A stretch of DNA of 64,000 bases from Schistocerca nitens (lineage: Eukaryota; Arthropoda; Insecta; Orthoptera; Acrididae): positions 647,338,974 through 647,402,973 of the forward strand of contig NC_064616.1 of the NCBI RefSeq assembly GCF_023898315.1, read 5' to 3'. This document shows, one piece after another, positions 10,630 to 21,939 of this stretch. Every line of letters begins with the position of its first letter. Within the stretch, counting starts at the first letter, position 1. Below the pieces are notes generated by a model. The model worked only from the letters and a program-made list of their open reading frames with translations. It had not been told where the DNA came from and did no database searches. The translations under genes were made by a program, and so were the position numbers.

Positions 10630-10910
10630 TGATATTACGTTTTGTTTACGGAGGAGGAAATTTGCGGGAGTTGCAAGAAACCTGTTGGAGACTGTGTAGT
10701 AACTGTTTGTGGTGCTATTTTCCAATCTTGTGGTCTGATGTGAGAGTATTTTGAAAGTATTCTGATTGCTACAGGGCAGTCTATTAGTGATATAGAAGCA
10801 GTTCATATAGGAGCAGCGACAGTTTTAAGCCTGTCTAGTGAGCCAAAATGATTCTAACGACCCTTATTTAGACTGTTTTACAGTGGTGAGGATTAATCCA
10901 GGTCCAACAG
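10630..10910 (+). pseudogene. LINE upstream-ORF remnant: zinc-finger-like Cys motif and NPGP motif
   Basis: At about 10655-10735 a frame reads CGSCKKPVGDCVVTVCG, a Cys-x2-Cys...Cys pattern like the PHD/zinc-finger region upstream of some LINE endonuclease domains. At 10874-10909 a frame reads CFTVVRINPGPT. The NPGP motif resembles the one that precedes the endonuclease in several LINE clades and that forms part of 2A-like self-cleaving peptides. The same two motifs occur together in the plus strand at 59350-60250. Stops between them show decay. Confidence 0.45.
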
Positions 10911-10914
10911 TAAA

Positions 10915-11850
10915 CTTTCTGACCAAATATACAAAGCAACAAGTCATGATTTTTTCCTCATGCATGGCACATAACACTTCAGGGATTCAACGGCACCCTT
11001 TTGATAGATTGTAAGGGGGGGGGGGGGGCCGTAGACCTGGAAGTATGGGGTATTTTCATATTTTGGTGGACGAATGACGACTTGTAAGTAGCGATAAAAG
11101 TTCTAGTTCTGAGCCTGTTAAAAACCTTTGTAATACCGACTTTTAAATCATTTTCTTGAAACAGAAAACCTGCCTGCACAATATTTTTTCTCTTGGCTGA
11201 AAGTTACGGGTACAGGGTACGGCCCCCCTTGCTCTTGGGTAAGGGCGCCCTTGTATGGTTCACGTCAGCAGCCGAGAGTGCGATTCGAGTGACGTCACAG
11301 AAGTTACATGGGCGGACGAAAGGAAAGTTTCAGTACTTGCCCGCGAAGCTATTCCATTCACAGCTGTAGCGAGTAAAGAGCAACTGATACATACATCATT
11401 TATACATGTCCTATGCAGTTTTATCCTCAGAGCCTCTGTGCTAAACATGTATAGAGCACCGGGGCGTGGTGAAATAACTTGATCGCCCATCTACAATAAT
11501 ACGGTGTAGAGTGACTTACACCATCGATCAATTTGAATTTAATTCGTGAACTATGCTTACAGATCCTGAATATTGGTCAAACAAATTTGTGTCACACCTA
11601 ATGATTGATGTATCTCAGCAGTACAGGCACTGAACTCACTTCGGGTGGAGCATAGTTCAAACCCCCTTTCCACAAGTCAAAGGGATTCACATGGTTTCCG
11701 TCAGTGTATTAAAATGCCAGGATGGCCGATTTCATTCACCCTCCTTGTCATAGCCAGTCTAGTTCTTCGTGCTTTGGACCTTGTCACCGATAGAGGAATA
11801 AACCCTAATATTAATACCCTTGTTTCCGATAGAGATAGCATTTACTGGCA
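10915..11850. other. No gene seen; contains a poly-G run near 11012-11028
   Basis: Apart from a G homopolymer there is no supported feature. Overlapping open frames at 11255-11490 on both strands lack motifs. About 11640-11850 looks like an old interspersed repeat, but no second copy is present here. Confidence 0.3.
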
Positions 11851-11860
11851 TATAGTGGGT

Positions 11861-13172
11861 GATTCAAAAAGAAAGAACAGATTTCAGTTGTTTATTACAG
11901 ACAAACTACAAAAGATAGAAACACATTACGCATGTCGCTGAATAGAGAAAGGTTCAAAGTTTTGAAACAGCTTCTCTGTTATTTGTTTGTAGGAACGTGC
12001 CGACTACATCTCAAGAGAAATGGTTTTGCGTTTTGGAATCTGTGTGAAGTCAATCCATTGTTCAACTGCAACGTGCATTCCGCTGTGGATTCAGCAAGAA
12101 GCCGCCTCTGCACAAGCAGATTTATGACTGGCATACAAAATTCATGGAAGTTGGTTGCATATGCAACGGGAGTTGCACTGGTCGGCCACGAACGTCTTAT
12201 GAAAATGTCGAGCGCATCCGAGATGCATTCACACGGAGCCCTCGGAAGTCCACAGGACGGGCAGGCCAAGAACTTTAACTTCGTCAAACAATGATGTGGC
12301 GTGTTCTGAAACGACGCCTGCATATGAAGCCTTACAGGTTGCAGCTACTCCAGCAACTGCGTCCCGGCGACCATAACAGAACGTACGAATTTTGCGTTTC
12401 AGTTCTCCGGGATATAACGGAAGTCACTTTTCCCGAATGACTCATCTTTTCGGACGAATCGAACTTTCATCTCTAGGGTAAAGTAAACTGCCATAATGCA
12501 ATAATTTGGGCAGTCGCAAAATCCTGGCGTGATCGTCGAACACAAAAGAGACTCACCGAAACTGAATGCGTTTAGTGCCATTTCTGTCCACAAAGTTACT
12601 GAACCTTTCTTTTTTGCAGAGGTAACTGTGGCAGATATATCAAAGCTGGACATGCTGCAAAATTCGTTGTTCCCACAACTTCGCGAAGATTCCAACGATT
12701 TCATTTTTATGCATGACGGAGCCCCGCTCCACTTTCACCTTGAGATGCGGCGTTATCTTAAGAAGATCATACCACAACGTTGGATGGGAAGAGGTGCACA
12801 ACAATATTTTGCTCATTGATTTTGGTCCCCCAGGTCACCAGACCTCACACCTTGAGATGTTTTGTGTGAGATTACACAAAAGTCTGAGCCTTTGTCCCAC
12901 CTACAGAAGCACCATTCAAGAACTGAGAAATGGAATTGTTGAAGCTTTCGATTCAATACACAGGGACTTAGTGGTTCGTTTGTGGAATAAAATGGACTAC
13001 CGTTTCGATGTTTCTCGAGCAACACATGGTGTTTGTGTTAAGGGCATAGTGTAGTGTCTGTGCGAACATAAAACTTTGAATCTTCCACTAACCAGTGACA
13101 TGCGCAATGTGTTTCTATCTTTCATAGTTTGTCTGTAATAAACAACTGAAATCTGTTCTTTCTTCTTGAACC
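11861..13172 (+). mobile_element. mariner-like transposon with TIRs of about 76 bp
   Basis: Terminal inverted repeats: 11861-11936 (gattcaaaaagaaagaacag...) pairs with the reverse complement of 13097-13172 (...ctgttctttcttcttgaacc) with few mismatches. Between them lies a decayed transposase on the plus strand. The outermost bases and the TA duplication are not clear. Confidence 0.85.
11990..13060 (+). pseudogene. mariner-superfamily transposase relic
   Basis: Frame-shifted pieces recognisable in order: an N-terminal HTH region with 'GRPRTSYENVERIRDAF'-type sequence (about 12180-12290); a central stretch 12529-12819 reading VEHKRDSPKLNAFSAIS, VTEPFFFAEVTV, FPQLREDSNDFIFMHDGAPLHFH and IPQRWMGRG; then SPDLTP at about 12835 and a C-terminal tail with WNKMDYRFDVSRATHGVCV. 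The second catalytic Asp (HDGAP) is present. Several stops and shifts make it non-functional. Confidence 0.75.
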
Positions 13173-13174
13173 TA

Positions 13175-14606
13175 CGCGAAGGAACTTGCCCCCCCCCCCC
13201 TTTCTTGCAGCGGTGTACCGTAGGTCTCTAGAAGAGCGTAGCGTTCCAAAGGATTGGAAAAGGGCACAGGTCATCCCCGTTTTCAAGAAGGGACATCGAA
13301 CAGATGTGCAGAACTATAGACCTATATCTCTAACGTCGATCAGTTGTAGAATTTTGGAACACGTATTATGTTCGAGTATAATGACTTTTCTGGAGACTAG
13401 AAATCTACCCTGTAGGAATCAGCATGGGTTTCGAAAAAGGCGATAGTGTGAAACCCAGCTCGCGCTATTCGTCCACGAGACTCGAGGGCCATAGACACGG
13501 GTTCCCAGGTAGATGCCGTGTTTCTTGACTTCCGCAAGGCGTTCGATACAGTTCCCCACAGTCGTTTAATGAACAAAGTAAGAGCATATGGACTATCAGA
13601 CCAATTGTGTGATTGGATTGAAGAGTTCCTAGATAACAGAACGCAGCATGTCATTCTCAATGGAGAGAAGTCTTCCGAAGTAAGAGTTATTTCAGGTGTG
13701 CCGCAGGGGAGTGTCGTAGGACCGTTGCTATTCACAATATACATAAATGACCTTGTGGATGACATCGAAAGTTCACTGAGGCTTTTTGCGGATGTTACTG
13801 TGGTATATCGAGAGCTTGTAACAATGGAAAATTGTACTGAAATGCAGGAGGATCTGCAGCGAATTGAGGCATGGTGCAGGGGATGGCAACTGAATCTCAA
13901 TGTAGACAAGTGTAATGTGCTGCGAATACATAGAAAGAAAGATCCCTTATCATTTAGCTACAATATAGCAGGTCAGCAACTGGAAGCAGTTAATTCCATA
14001 AATTATCTAGGAGTAGGCATTAGGAGTGATTTGAAATGGAATGATCATATAAAGTTAATCGTCGGTAAAACAGATGCCAGACTAAGATTCATTGGAAGAA
14101 TCCTAAGGAAATGCAATCCGAAAACAAAGGAAGTAGGATACAGTACACTTGTTCGCCCAATGCTTGAATACTGCTCAGCAGTGTGGGATCCGTACCAGAT
14201 AGGGTTGATAGAAGAGATAGAGAAGATCCAACGGAGAGCAGCGCGCTTCGTTACAGGATCATTTAGTAATCACGAAAGCGTTACAGAGATGATAGATAAA
14301 CTCCAGTGGAAGACTCTGCAGGAGAGACGCTCAGTATCTCGGTACGGGCTTTTGTTGAAGTTTCGAGAACATACCTTCACCGAGGAGTCAAGCAGTATAT
14401 TGCTCCCTCCTACGTATATCTCGCGAAGAGACTATGAGGGTAAAATCAGATAGATTAGAGCCCACACAGAGGCATACCGACAATCCTTCTTTCCACGAAC
14501 AATACGAGACTAGAATAGAAGGGAGAACCGATAGAGGTACTCAAGGTACCCTCCGCCACACACCGTCAGGTGGCTTGCGGAGTATGGATGTAGATGTAGA
14601 TGTAGA
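13175..14606 (+). pseudogene. CR1/jockey-like LINE, 5'-truncated, reverse transcriptase relic
   Basis: Fingers region at 13186-13446: VPKDWKRAQVIPVFKKG, then NYRPISLTSISCRILEHVL. After a frameshift, 13518-14453 is a 311-codon frame with FLDFRKAFDTVPHSRL, GVPQGSVVGPLLFTIYINDL, the active-site box reading FADV where FADD is expected (residues 90-93), YLGVGIRSDLKWNDH and RRAARFVTG. The lost catalytic Asp and the frameshift make it inactive. The 3' end has the family's tail ending in (gatgta)n at about 14585-14606. The copy begins immediately after the mariner-like element. It would reverse-transcribe its own RNA at a nicked target. Clade assignment is by eye. Confidence 0.85.
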
Positions 14607-14609
14607 ACC

Positions 14610-14980
14610 TTACTGCACAGAGTAATAATAAACGGTTATATACCATAGCGTCCGCTTTCTAAACTTCCGCACCTACTGTCCTAACAAAAACAGGTGGCAG
14701 TCCGCTATTGGAACTACGAGAGACGAGAAGAAATGCAAATTCTTGGAATCACATGAATAAACAGTAGAGTCCAGTATGTATCCTACTCGAGCCTTAGTTC
14801 AAGTGTTGGTAACTGTGCACATACTGATGTCACAGTAAGACGGTAAACTGAAGATTGGTGCTACTGTTGTAGGCTGCATTATGTGCAATCAATGTGGCAG
14901 GTTTTCCCCAATGCCATATGACGTTACATATGACTTTACGATGTCCAATGAGTATCCACGGCCCGTCAGACATTTCCGTT
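14610..14980. other. No gene seen; probably the 5' part of the Tc1 relic downstream
   Basis: No motif is readable. The segment precedes a Tc1-like coding relic and may hold its terminal repeat, but I could not match it. Confidence 0.3.
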
Positions 14981-14984
14981 TCTA

Positions 14985-15716
14985 GCAGACATTGTACGTA
15001 AAATGGACAAATGTTAGGACGCGACAGTGGAAAAAAGGGGCAATGGTGTTTGGCCGTGCCCATGGCCGGACGGTGTGTGAAGCTGCTGGATTTATTGGTG
15101 TTTTGTGGCGAACTGTTCAATGTGTCTACGAGCAGTGGTATAAGACAGGGGGCACGAAACATGACGTGAGAATTGCGGTCGGAAAAACATCCTGACTGAG
15201 AGGGACCAGAGACGCGTTTCACTGATTACAAACCAAAATGTCTTCAAGCCCGACAGGATATGCTGCATGCGGTGAACGAAGGGCCATTCCAAACTGTTAG
15301 CGAGAGAACATTGCGACGGGAACTGCGTGCAACGCACGTTTGAAGTCTGTCACCTCGGAAGACGTCATTGCTCACACAGGCACATAAAGACGACAGCAGC
15401 AAAGTTCACAGGGCTGGAAGAATATGTGATTGGATTGTGAACACTCCCCACCCTAATTCATCTCCAATGGTCTGCAATATCACCTGAATTAAGGCCAATA
15501 GAAAACCTGTCGGACATGTTGGAAGAGCGGTATCACCATTCCCACAATTTGGAGGAATTTTGCAATCAAATCCACAGCGAGTTGCTTGAGCTGGATGCGA
15601 TGTTCCTGCACTGTGTTTCGGACTCACCTCCCAATCGAATCCACGCGGTTAACAAGGCCAGGATGAAATTACATGGTTTTAAATTATGCTATAGTGATTT
15701 ATCTAGGAGTGACTAA
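14985..15716 (+). pseudogene. Tc1-like transposase relic with internal deletion
   Basis: The N-terminal part reads FGRAHGRTVCEAAGFIGVLWRTVQ, a helix-turn-helix, then YEQWYKTGGT (15050-15160). Shifted pieces follow with DMLHAVNEGPFQTVSERTLR (about 15250-15320). The C-terminal part reads WSAISPELRPIENLSDMLEERY (about 15460-15560). The central segment with the first two catalytic Asps is missing, and multiple stops are present. The Glu of the triad (PIEN) remains. Confidence 0.7.
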
Positions 15717-15736
15717 TTTTTTGTCCAGTGAGCTTA

Positions 15737-16360
15737 TAAGGGACGATCAAAAAGTTTCCGGTCGAAGACAGTACAAACCAGAATTGGTATGATAATCAGC
15801 CAAAATCGCTGTGAGCATTGATGCAATCATCCCACCACCAACGCACCAGGTTGAAAATACCCGTTTGGTGAAATACCGTGTTGTGCTGCGTGAAGAAGTC
15901 CGTAACTGCCTACTGTACGACCTCATCCGACAGGAATCGTCGACACGTCAGGGCCTTTATTAAGGGCCGAAGGCGTGATAATTGCCTTGAGTTGGCGTAG
16001 CTTCCGCGTTATGACATTTGCGATATGTGGACGCGCGTTGTTATGAAGCAGCAGCACTGCTTGTCCACACGCCGGTTTTCAACAGACATGCTGCCCCACA
16101 CATATTCATTATTCTCCGGTGGATGTCTACCGGTGTTTGCCCTTCGACAGCCAAGACAAGAATAACAGTACTTGGTCCTGTGTGGACACATTTGGTAGTA
16201 ACGTCGCCATAGCTCACATTTCCGCATTTACCGCTCGACACGAATGCCACACTAATCCTTTGCCTACACGACGGTGCTTATATAACCGCATCAGAGTCGC
16301 ACTACGTTTCATATAAGTTGCAGCAACGTCCTCAAATGGAAATTGTTCGATCGCTCCTTA
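15737..16360 (-). mobile_element. Short mariner-like element, probably non-autonomous
   Basis: Terminal inverted repeats of about 25 bp, taaggg/ac/gcgatcaaaaag/tttcc, lie at 15737 and 16360 (inverted), with TA duplications at 15735-15736 and 16361-16362. The minus strand carries a fragment resembling the mariner catalytic region (a 'HNNARVHI'-like stretch in 16009-16227). The 624-bp length is too short for a full transposase, so it is a deletion derivative or MITE. Confidence 0.75.
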
Positions 16361-16385
16361 TATTTACATCTTCTTATTCCAGTGC

Positions 16386-16583
16386 GCCGGCCGCTGTGGC
16401 CGAGCGGTTATAGGCGCTTCAGTCCGGAACCGCGCTGCTGCTACGGTCGCAGGTTCGAATCCTGCCTCGGGCATGGATGCGTGTGATTTCCTTAGGTTAG
16501 TTAGGTTTAAGTAGTTCTAAACCTAGGGGACTGATGACCTCAGATGTTAAGTCCCATTTTGCTTAGAGCCATTTGAACCATTT
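16386..16583 (+). mobile_element. SINE family A, full length
   Basis: Full-length plus copy. The target-site duplication is ttattccagtgc (16374-16385) versus ttattccaatgc (16584-16595), with one mismatch. Confidence 0.93.
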
Positions 16584-16599
16584 TTATTCCAATGCTGTT

Positions 16600-17930
16600 G
16601 CTAGATACTATAGTGGGCAAAGTACCTGGCAGACTGATAGTGAGTGACTGCACTTCACGACTGGCGTTGGTGTTGTATGGGAAGACCCTTGACATCACCC
16701 AGTGGCTTCGATCTCAGCCTTACCGAGTTAGCAATGAAAAAACAAGAGACGCATGGGAGCGCGGTTGATGGCCCGGCGACATTACGACTGACGGCTATCG
16801 AGGCTCTCGGCAGGGCTACGACTGCTGACCACATCAACCCGTACGTGCTGAGAAATAGCGTTAGTCCCTCTCATTTCATATTTTCCCATGGCCTTTGTCA
16901 TCGGTTGTTTTAAAGCGGACACCATCTTTTCCACGTCGTCTTAGATGAGCGGTGAAGCGGTTATGCAGTGAGTTGTGTTACATTGCTCTGAAGGAAAAAT
17001 TCCTAAAACGCCTTTATCATAAATTGAGGGCCATTGTAAGTTACTATTGATGAAACACCTTCAAATGTTGATGTTTTCGTTAATGTTCGTAACATGACTA
17101 TTGCTGTGGTGGACTACATATTTAGTTTGATAAAGCGACCACTATTCTCAGCAACATGAATATCAAGAAGAACTTTGCAAAGTCCCTGTGTATTCCGTCT
17201 ATCGGGTAATGAGGTGTTCGCCAATGGACGACGACCAGACTAAGAAAGGGTTGGAAGTGGGATGAGGTGGATTGGTGCTCAGTGCACAGTCTGCATACTC
17301 ATATCTGGTCTCCAATGTCTTTATCTACTTGGGTTCAATACGTTTGATAACAATATAGTTTTTCGTGTGGATCGTTCTTCACTGCATGTGATGTAGGAAT
17401 TATAAGACGTGTGTCTTCAGCGACTGGTAAATCACCACACAGAATGTATTTCGGTCTATGGCAAGCAAAATGATCCCATCAGTAAGTGGTAGATGTTGTT
17501 TCATCATGGAAAACATCCGAAGTAGGGTGTCGATGGCTGTTGGTAATTAAATAGGCCATCTCTGTCTGAACGATCACAGAACTTGCTGGAGAACAAGCCT
17601 CAGTACTGCAGATACTTGTTTAGTTACTTGTATAGGCAATTTCTTGCAGTGTGTCCCAAACTTGCATGTCTAATTTGGAATAAATATTCATTGTAAGAGG
17701 GAACATTGAATGTAGACATCTAGGAATTCGTGATAATACTTCAGTGTTGGCTTTTTTGTTGGTACGTGAGTTATGTGCCTCATAACTATATCTGCTGAGT
17801 AGGGGAGGCCATCATTGTAGTTGCTGTATTGTATGTTCTGGTAACTTATCTCAAAGATTCAATATCGCTAATCAAATTTCGTTGTCCGCAATTAAGTGAA
17901 AATATGCCCAATAAAGGCATATTCAGAATT
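16600..17930. other. No gene identified
   Basis: Minus-strand frames between about 17100 and 17750 read as coding-like pieces broken by many stops (for example TLQEIAYTSN and SSVIVQTEMAYLITNSHRH), suggesting an old element. I could not assign a family. Confidence 0.3.
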
Positions 17931-17934
17931 TGGT

Positions 17935-18175
17935 AGTAGAGGATCAGTGGACATACAGAGCCAAAAGCTGCTGACATCAGCATCAGCATTATGTGTTTAG
18001 CCAGTTGTACTTGTTATATTTTGCTGACATCAGTGTCAGTATTCCTGGAATTCCCTCCCCCACCCCCACTCCCCATCCTCTGTGGCCAATGATGTTACAC
18101 ATTTGTCTAACGCCTAAGGGTCCCTACGGCACCAATATGTACAAGCTCAGCCTCCCACCCATTGAGCAATTTTAA
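17935..18175 (+). repeat. Unclassified interspersed repeat, plus copy
   Basis: The sequence from 'ggatcagtggacatacagagcc' through 'gctgacatcagcatcagcat', 'gtacttgttatatttt/cgctgacatcag' and 'ctggaattccctccc' matches the reverse complement of about 32750-33010. The unit contains short internal repeats of the gctgacatcagcatcagcat type. Confidence 0.7.
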
Positions 18176-18179
18176 TTTT

Positions 18180-19575
18180 TATAATTCGATTGTGTGAATG
18201 CTGCCATTTCTTCATTGTCCATACATATATTCAGGCCTTATATGCTCAACTGATGAGATGCTTGCAATGATCAAAGAAGACTTTAACAAGTCACTACACA
18301 ATGGTGTGGACGCTTTGCTCTCTACTTTGCCTTTGAGATACACGGAGGCTGTTGCCTGGTGCTACGGAAAAAAAACCTATACTTTTGCTGGGATACGAAC
18401 CAGCATCCAACCCCAATGCTTCACAACGAACAGAAGCTACCCAGAACAATTAATAGAAACTCAGTGGAACTGCGTAATGTTCTATAAAAATGGTTTAATC
18501 ATTCCACTATATATTAGCTGTTAAGATGACAATGGATACTATATTTAGTGTCAAAGATAATATCATTATTCCTTATACCAAAACCTATGTATTTACAGAT
18601 ATCGATAAACTGTTCAACTAGGCATGTGAGAACTCTTGAATGAACATGTCCAAGTGTATAGTGGAAAGACATTCGTCATGTAAGTATTAGTACCGACGCT
18701 GAATAAACAAAAATGCGATTGATAGTATCTACTATGCTTAATAATATGTTCTCGTTACAGACAAAGCACCACCACTGCAACAGCCACAACCATGCAGTGC
18801 AGAAATAATGTTATATAATCATACATACAGTTTAAACAAGTATCGTAATAAACATGCCAGTATGGATGTGAACTTGGATCGTGAATTTTACGCGATAGTG
18901 GTGATTGAAAGCTCACAATTTGGTGTTGTCAAAGTAACACTACCCCTAGATAAGTGAAATCGTATATATGGTGCTTCAACGCAGATTTCTACTTCGTTCC
19001 ACGGAAACGTACTCTCAATTTGGTGGTATGGGAGAACATACAGTCTCTGGAGAGAACTTCCTGTGAACAGTTAAAATACTTAATGGCAGAGATTGTACAC
19101 ATCTACAGGAGCACACCTTTAAAAATCTAATGCTTGCTAGCTACAGAATACAGTGTCAAATAAGCTGGCAGTCATATGTCTACCAGTTCTATGCAAAGTT
19201 GTGGCGCAATCTGTCGGAGATGGCATACAAAACTTGTTGACCATCAGAAGAAATCATCATTCAGTTCTATGATCGAAAGAAACCATCATTCAGTTGTATG
19301 ATTCATACTACGTGTCAATACAAGTGGAAATCAGTGATGCAACTGTACTGGATATAGGCACAGACCTACAGTCTTATTTTCATATACCCAGCCATATGAA
19401 AAAATTTATAAACAAAAATCTATAAGAGCTATACATGCGTTATTTATTTTTGTATAAAACCTGCTGATAGCAATGTAAACGAACAGTCATCACCTGGACT
19501 GAGTGGACAAAACAACAGCCTCACAAGGGTCTCATAGTAAGCAACTGGTTCAGTAATGATACCAGAAACTGTACG
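18180..19575. other. No gene identified; may include more of the Maverick-like relic
   Basis: No open frame longer than about 110 codons. A 30-bp direct duplication ('accatcattcagtt.tatgat') lies at about 19250-19305. Plus-strand pieces near 19000-19400 look like decayed coding sequence and lie directly upstream of the ATPase-like gene, so they may belong to the same relic. This is inference. Confidence 0.25.
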
Positions 19576-19581
19576 AAGAAG

Positions 19582-20540
19582 ATGAATGACTCATTATTTC
19601 CTGATTGTATATGTGCTTTGACTCTCAGACAACATGACTGTGGGAAGAGTAATCTTATTCTGTCGCTCTTAACATGTCCTGAATGGATTCGATCTGAGTA
19701 CGTATGTACAAATTCACAAGCTCTGTCTCAACGTAACTATCAACTATTACAGGAAATTTTGTATGCCATTGATGGAGTGACTTACCAGACATTCAGCAAA
19801 AGCAGTGATATTCCGTCACCTGAGAAACTAAAAACAAACACTGTATTCATATTTGATGGTATTCTAGTGGAAAACTGGGATCTGATACACAAATATTTTT
19901 GTCTCCGCCATCATATGAAAACTAATGTATTTTCAGGTTGAATTTTCACTCTGCAGCGGAGCGTGCACTGACTGAAACGTCTTGGCGCACATTTCGCTTA
20001 AGAGTGAAAATTAATTCTGGAAACAATCCTGCAGGCTGTGGCTAAGCCATATCTCCGCAATATCCTTTCTTCCAGTAGTCTTGCATGTTTAGCAGGAGAG
20101 CTTCTGTGAAGTTTAGAAGGTAGGAGATGAGGTACTGGCAGAAGTAAAGCTGTGACGACTAGCTGTGAGTCATGCTTGGGTAGCTAGAGCACTTATCCAC
20201 AAAAGGAAAAGTTTCCGAGCTCGAGCTTGAGTCCGGTACGCAGTTTTATCTCCGAAGAAAATACGGATGTATTTCATTTGAGCCAGATATGTTCTAGGAT
20301 TCCAAAACAGCTGGTATGGGATAATGTGAACTTTAGTATTACATTAAATCATGACAATATACATTTGAAACACATTTATCAAGTGGCTGTAGAAACTAGA
20401 TTACATTTAATGAATTTGTTAGCGTATGCACTGATTTCTGGAGTCACATGAAGTATAGCTTTCTGGTTATTGACAAAACAAGGAAATTGAATGATGGTCG
20501 ATGTAAACGAGACTTCCAGGAGTTACTGCTTAAATGGTAG
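19582..20540 (+). pseudogene. Packaging-ATPase-like gene of a Maverick/Polinton (adintovirus-related) relic
   Basis: The frame 19582-19941 contains a P-loop-like DCGKSN at residues 19-24, followed by LILSLL. A Walker B-like VFIFD is at 88-92, in the spacing expected of FtsK/HerA-type genome-packaging ATPases of Mavericks. After a 321-bp SINE insertion (19936-20256) the homology resumes in 20257-20451 with LSQICSRIPKQLVWDNVNF and HDNIHLKHIY. A third shifted piece at about 20450-20540 ends with VIDKTRKLNDGR. The first Gly positions of the P-loop are substituted, and the frame is broken twice more after the SINE. It is a dead viral-like gene. Its neighbours downstream, in the same orientation, are capsid-like. 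I named the family from pattern memory and have not confirmed it by a search. Confidence 0.65.
19936..20256 (+). mobile_element. SINE family F (tRNA-derived) inside the ATPase-like gene
   Basis: The inserted block starts 'gttgaattttcactctgcagcgg' and includes 'ctgtggctaagccatatctccgc', 'ggagagcttctgtgaag' and a tRNA-like segment (about 20183-20240: gggtagctagagcactt through ctcgagcttgagtcc). It is flanked by imperfect duplications of about 18 bp (19917-19935 and 20257-20276, ending atgtattttca/atgtatttca). The duplicated bases encode the same residues on both sides, which confirms an insertion. Confidence 0.8.
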
Positions 20541-20685
20541 TGCATCAATGCGCAACTCTTTCCGTATACTGGAGACTATGGACAAATTTGCGAATGTGCC
20601 GTACACTTGTTCACTCGTACACTGGTAGATGATCACATGCGTCGTTACATTGACATAAAAATAGAGAAAACGGAGCTCAAAAATA

Positions 20686-21324
20686 ATGGAACTGGAAAGT
20701 ATTATTGAGGCAACAGCTACAAAAGGTAAGAGACTGAATGACAGGTTCGAAGAACTCAACGCAACATTAATGGTTGCGCTAAGTTTTATCAGGGGAACAG
20801 ATACGAAACTTGCATCCCGTCAGCTCCTGCTGTCTCAGAATATGTTTAAGTCATATATTATCACAAAACTGTCTTAGTGAACAACAGCATGTGAGCGACA
20901 AAGTGGGAAGTTACTGAAGCATGGAAATTTATTCGACCGAAATTACGACTGCTAAAATTAGAACAGCGGCAACTAGAACAGCCTCTCTCAGAAACGTTTA
21001 AACCAGTAACAGAAAGTCTGAAGAGAGTCTCACGAGCTGTGAATGGAGGCAGACGAACAGAAGAAAAAGAAAATGGGGAAGAAAACACGATTATTGATTA
21101 CATTAATGAACACAATGATAGAGAGTTAGACACCATACGTGGGGCCATATAACACTGGCGATTTGAATGCGTATATAAAGCGATTTGTACATGACCTTGA
21201 GTTATGTGCAAATGTTAGTACTATTAAAACAGTGACAAAAACAACAAAACGCACAATAGGCGTTAGTCATGAAAGTTCAATAGGATCACTATTAGGTTTC
21301 GAGGAGCCAAGTGCTGGCGGCTAA
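20686..21324 (+). pseudogene. Unassigned coding remnants between the ATPase-like and capsid-like genes
   Basis: Two short plus frames, 20686-20877 (MELESIIEATATKGKRLNDR...) and 21139-21324 (MGPYNTGDLNAYIKRFVHDL...), lie in the same orientation as the flanking Maverick-like genes. Lys/Arg/Glu-rich pieces are in between. They probably derive from one or two further genes of the relic, such as a protease or a small structural protein, but I see no diagnostic residues. Inference from position only. Confidence 0.35.
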
Positions 21325-21329
21325 AACTG

Positions 21330-21850
21330 ATGAAATTCAAGTGAATATTCTACCTGTTAGCATGATCCATGTTGAGTGTAGTATCACAACGAATTCATAC
21401 CTTAAAGGGAATAATTCACACTATCTATCGATTTTTTTCCTACAGTGGGTCCAAGCTACAAAATTGTGAAGGTGCCTGTCAGTCCCGTATATACCCTAGC
21501 GACTGTTGACAGATTAGGCCATCTGGAGTTGAATGTAATAGATCAGAACAGGAATGTAATAGATATTAGCAGCGAGAAAGTTATAATATTCTGGCCGAGC
21601 GGTTCTAGGCGCTACAGTCTGGAACCGCGCCACCGATACGGTCGCAGGTTCGAATCCTGCCTCAGGCATGGATGTGTGTGATGTCCTTAGGTTAGTTAGG
21701 TTTAAGTAGTTCTACGTTCTAGGGGACTGATGACCTCAGAGGTTAAGTCCCATAGTACTCAGAGCCATTTGAACCATAGTTATAATATTCCTTGATCTAA
21801 GGCAGCATCAAGGGAATAAAGTAAAAATACAGTCAAGACAGCCATCAGAA
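21330..21850 (+). pseudogene. Minor-capsid-like gene of the Maverick-like relic
   Basis: Plus-strand pieces: 'DEIQVNILPVSMIHVECSI' (about 21330-21390), then, in another frame, 21445-21591 with GPSYKIVKVPVSPVYTLATVD and LNVIDQNRNVIDIS. A SINE (21592-21777) interrupts it, and coding resumes with VIIFLDLRQ to about 21850. The pattern PxYKI...VDxxxxLxxxVxDQ...ID is one I associate with a small conserved structural protein gene beside the packaging ATPase in arthropod Mavericks. The frame is broken and dead. Without a search this remains a motif-level call. Confidence 0.5.
21592..21777 (+). mobile_element. SINE family A, slightly 5'-truncated
   Basis: Starts at tggccgagcggtt, lacking the first 10-12 bp of the family. 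A 13-bp perfect duplication, agttataatattc, lies at 21579-21591 and 21778-21790. It interrupts the minor-capsid-like relic. Confidence 0.95.
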
Positions 21851-21939
21851 GACGACTTTAATAGAATCAGATCACGATAACGCGTGCGAACTACGAATTT
21901 GTCAAATCGAATGAAACCTCACAATGGCGTCGCTCAATA

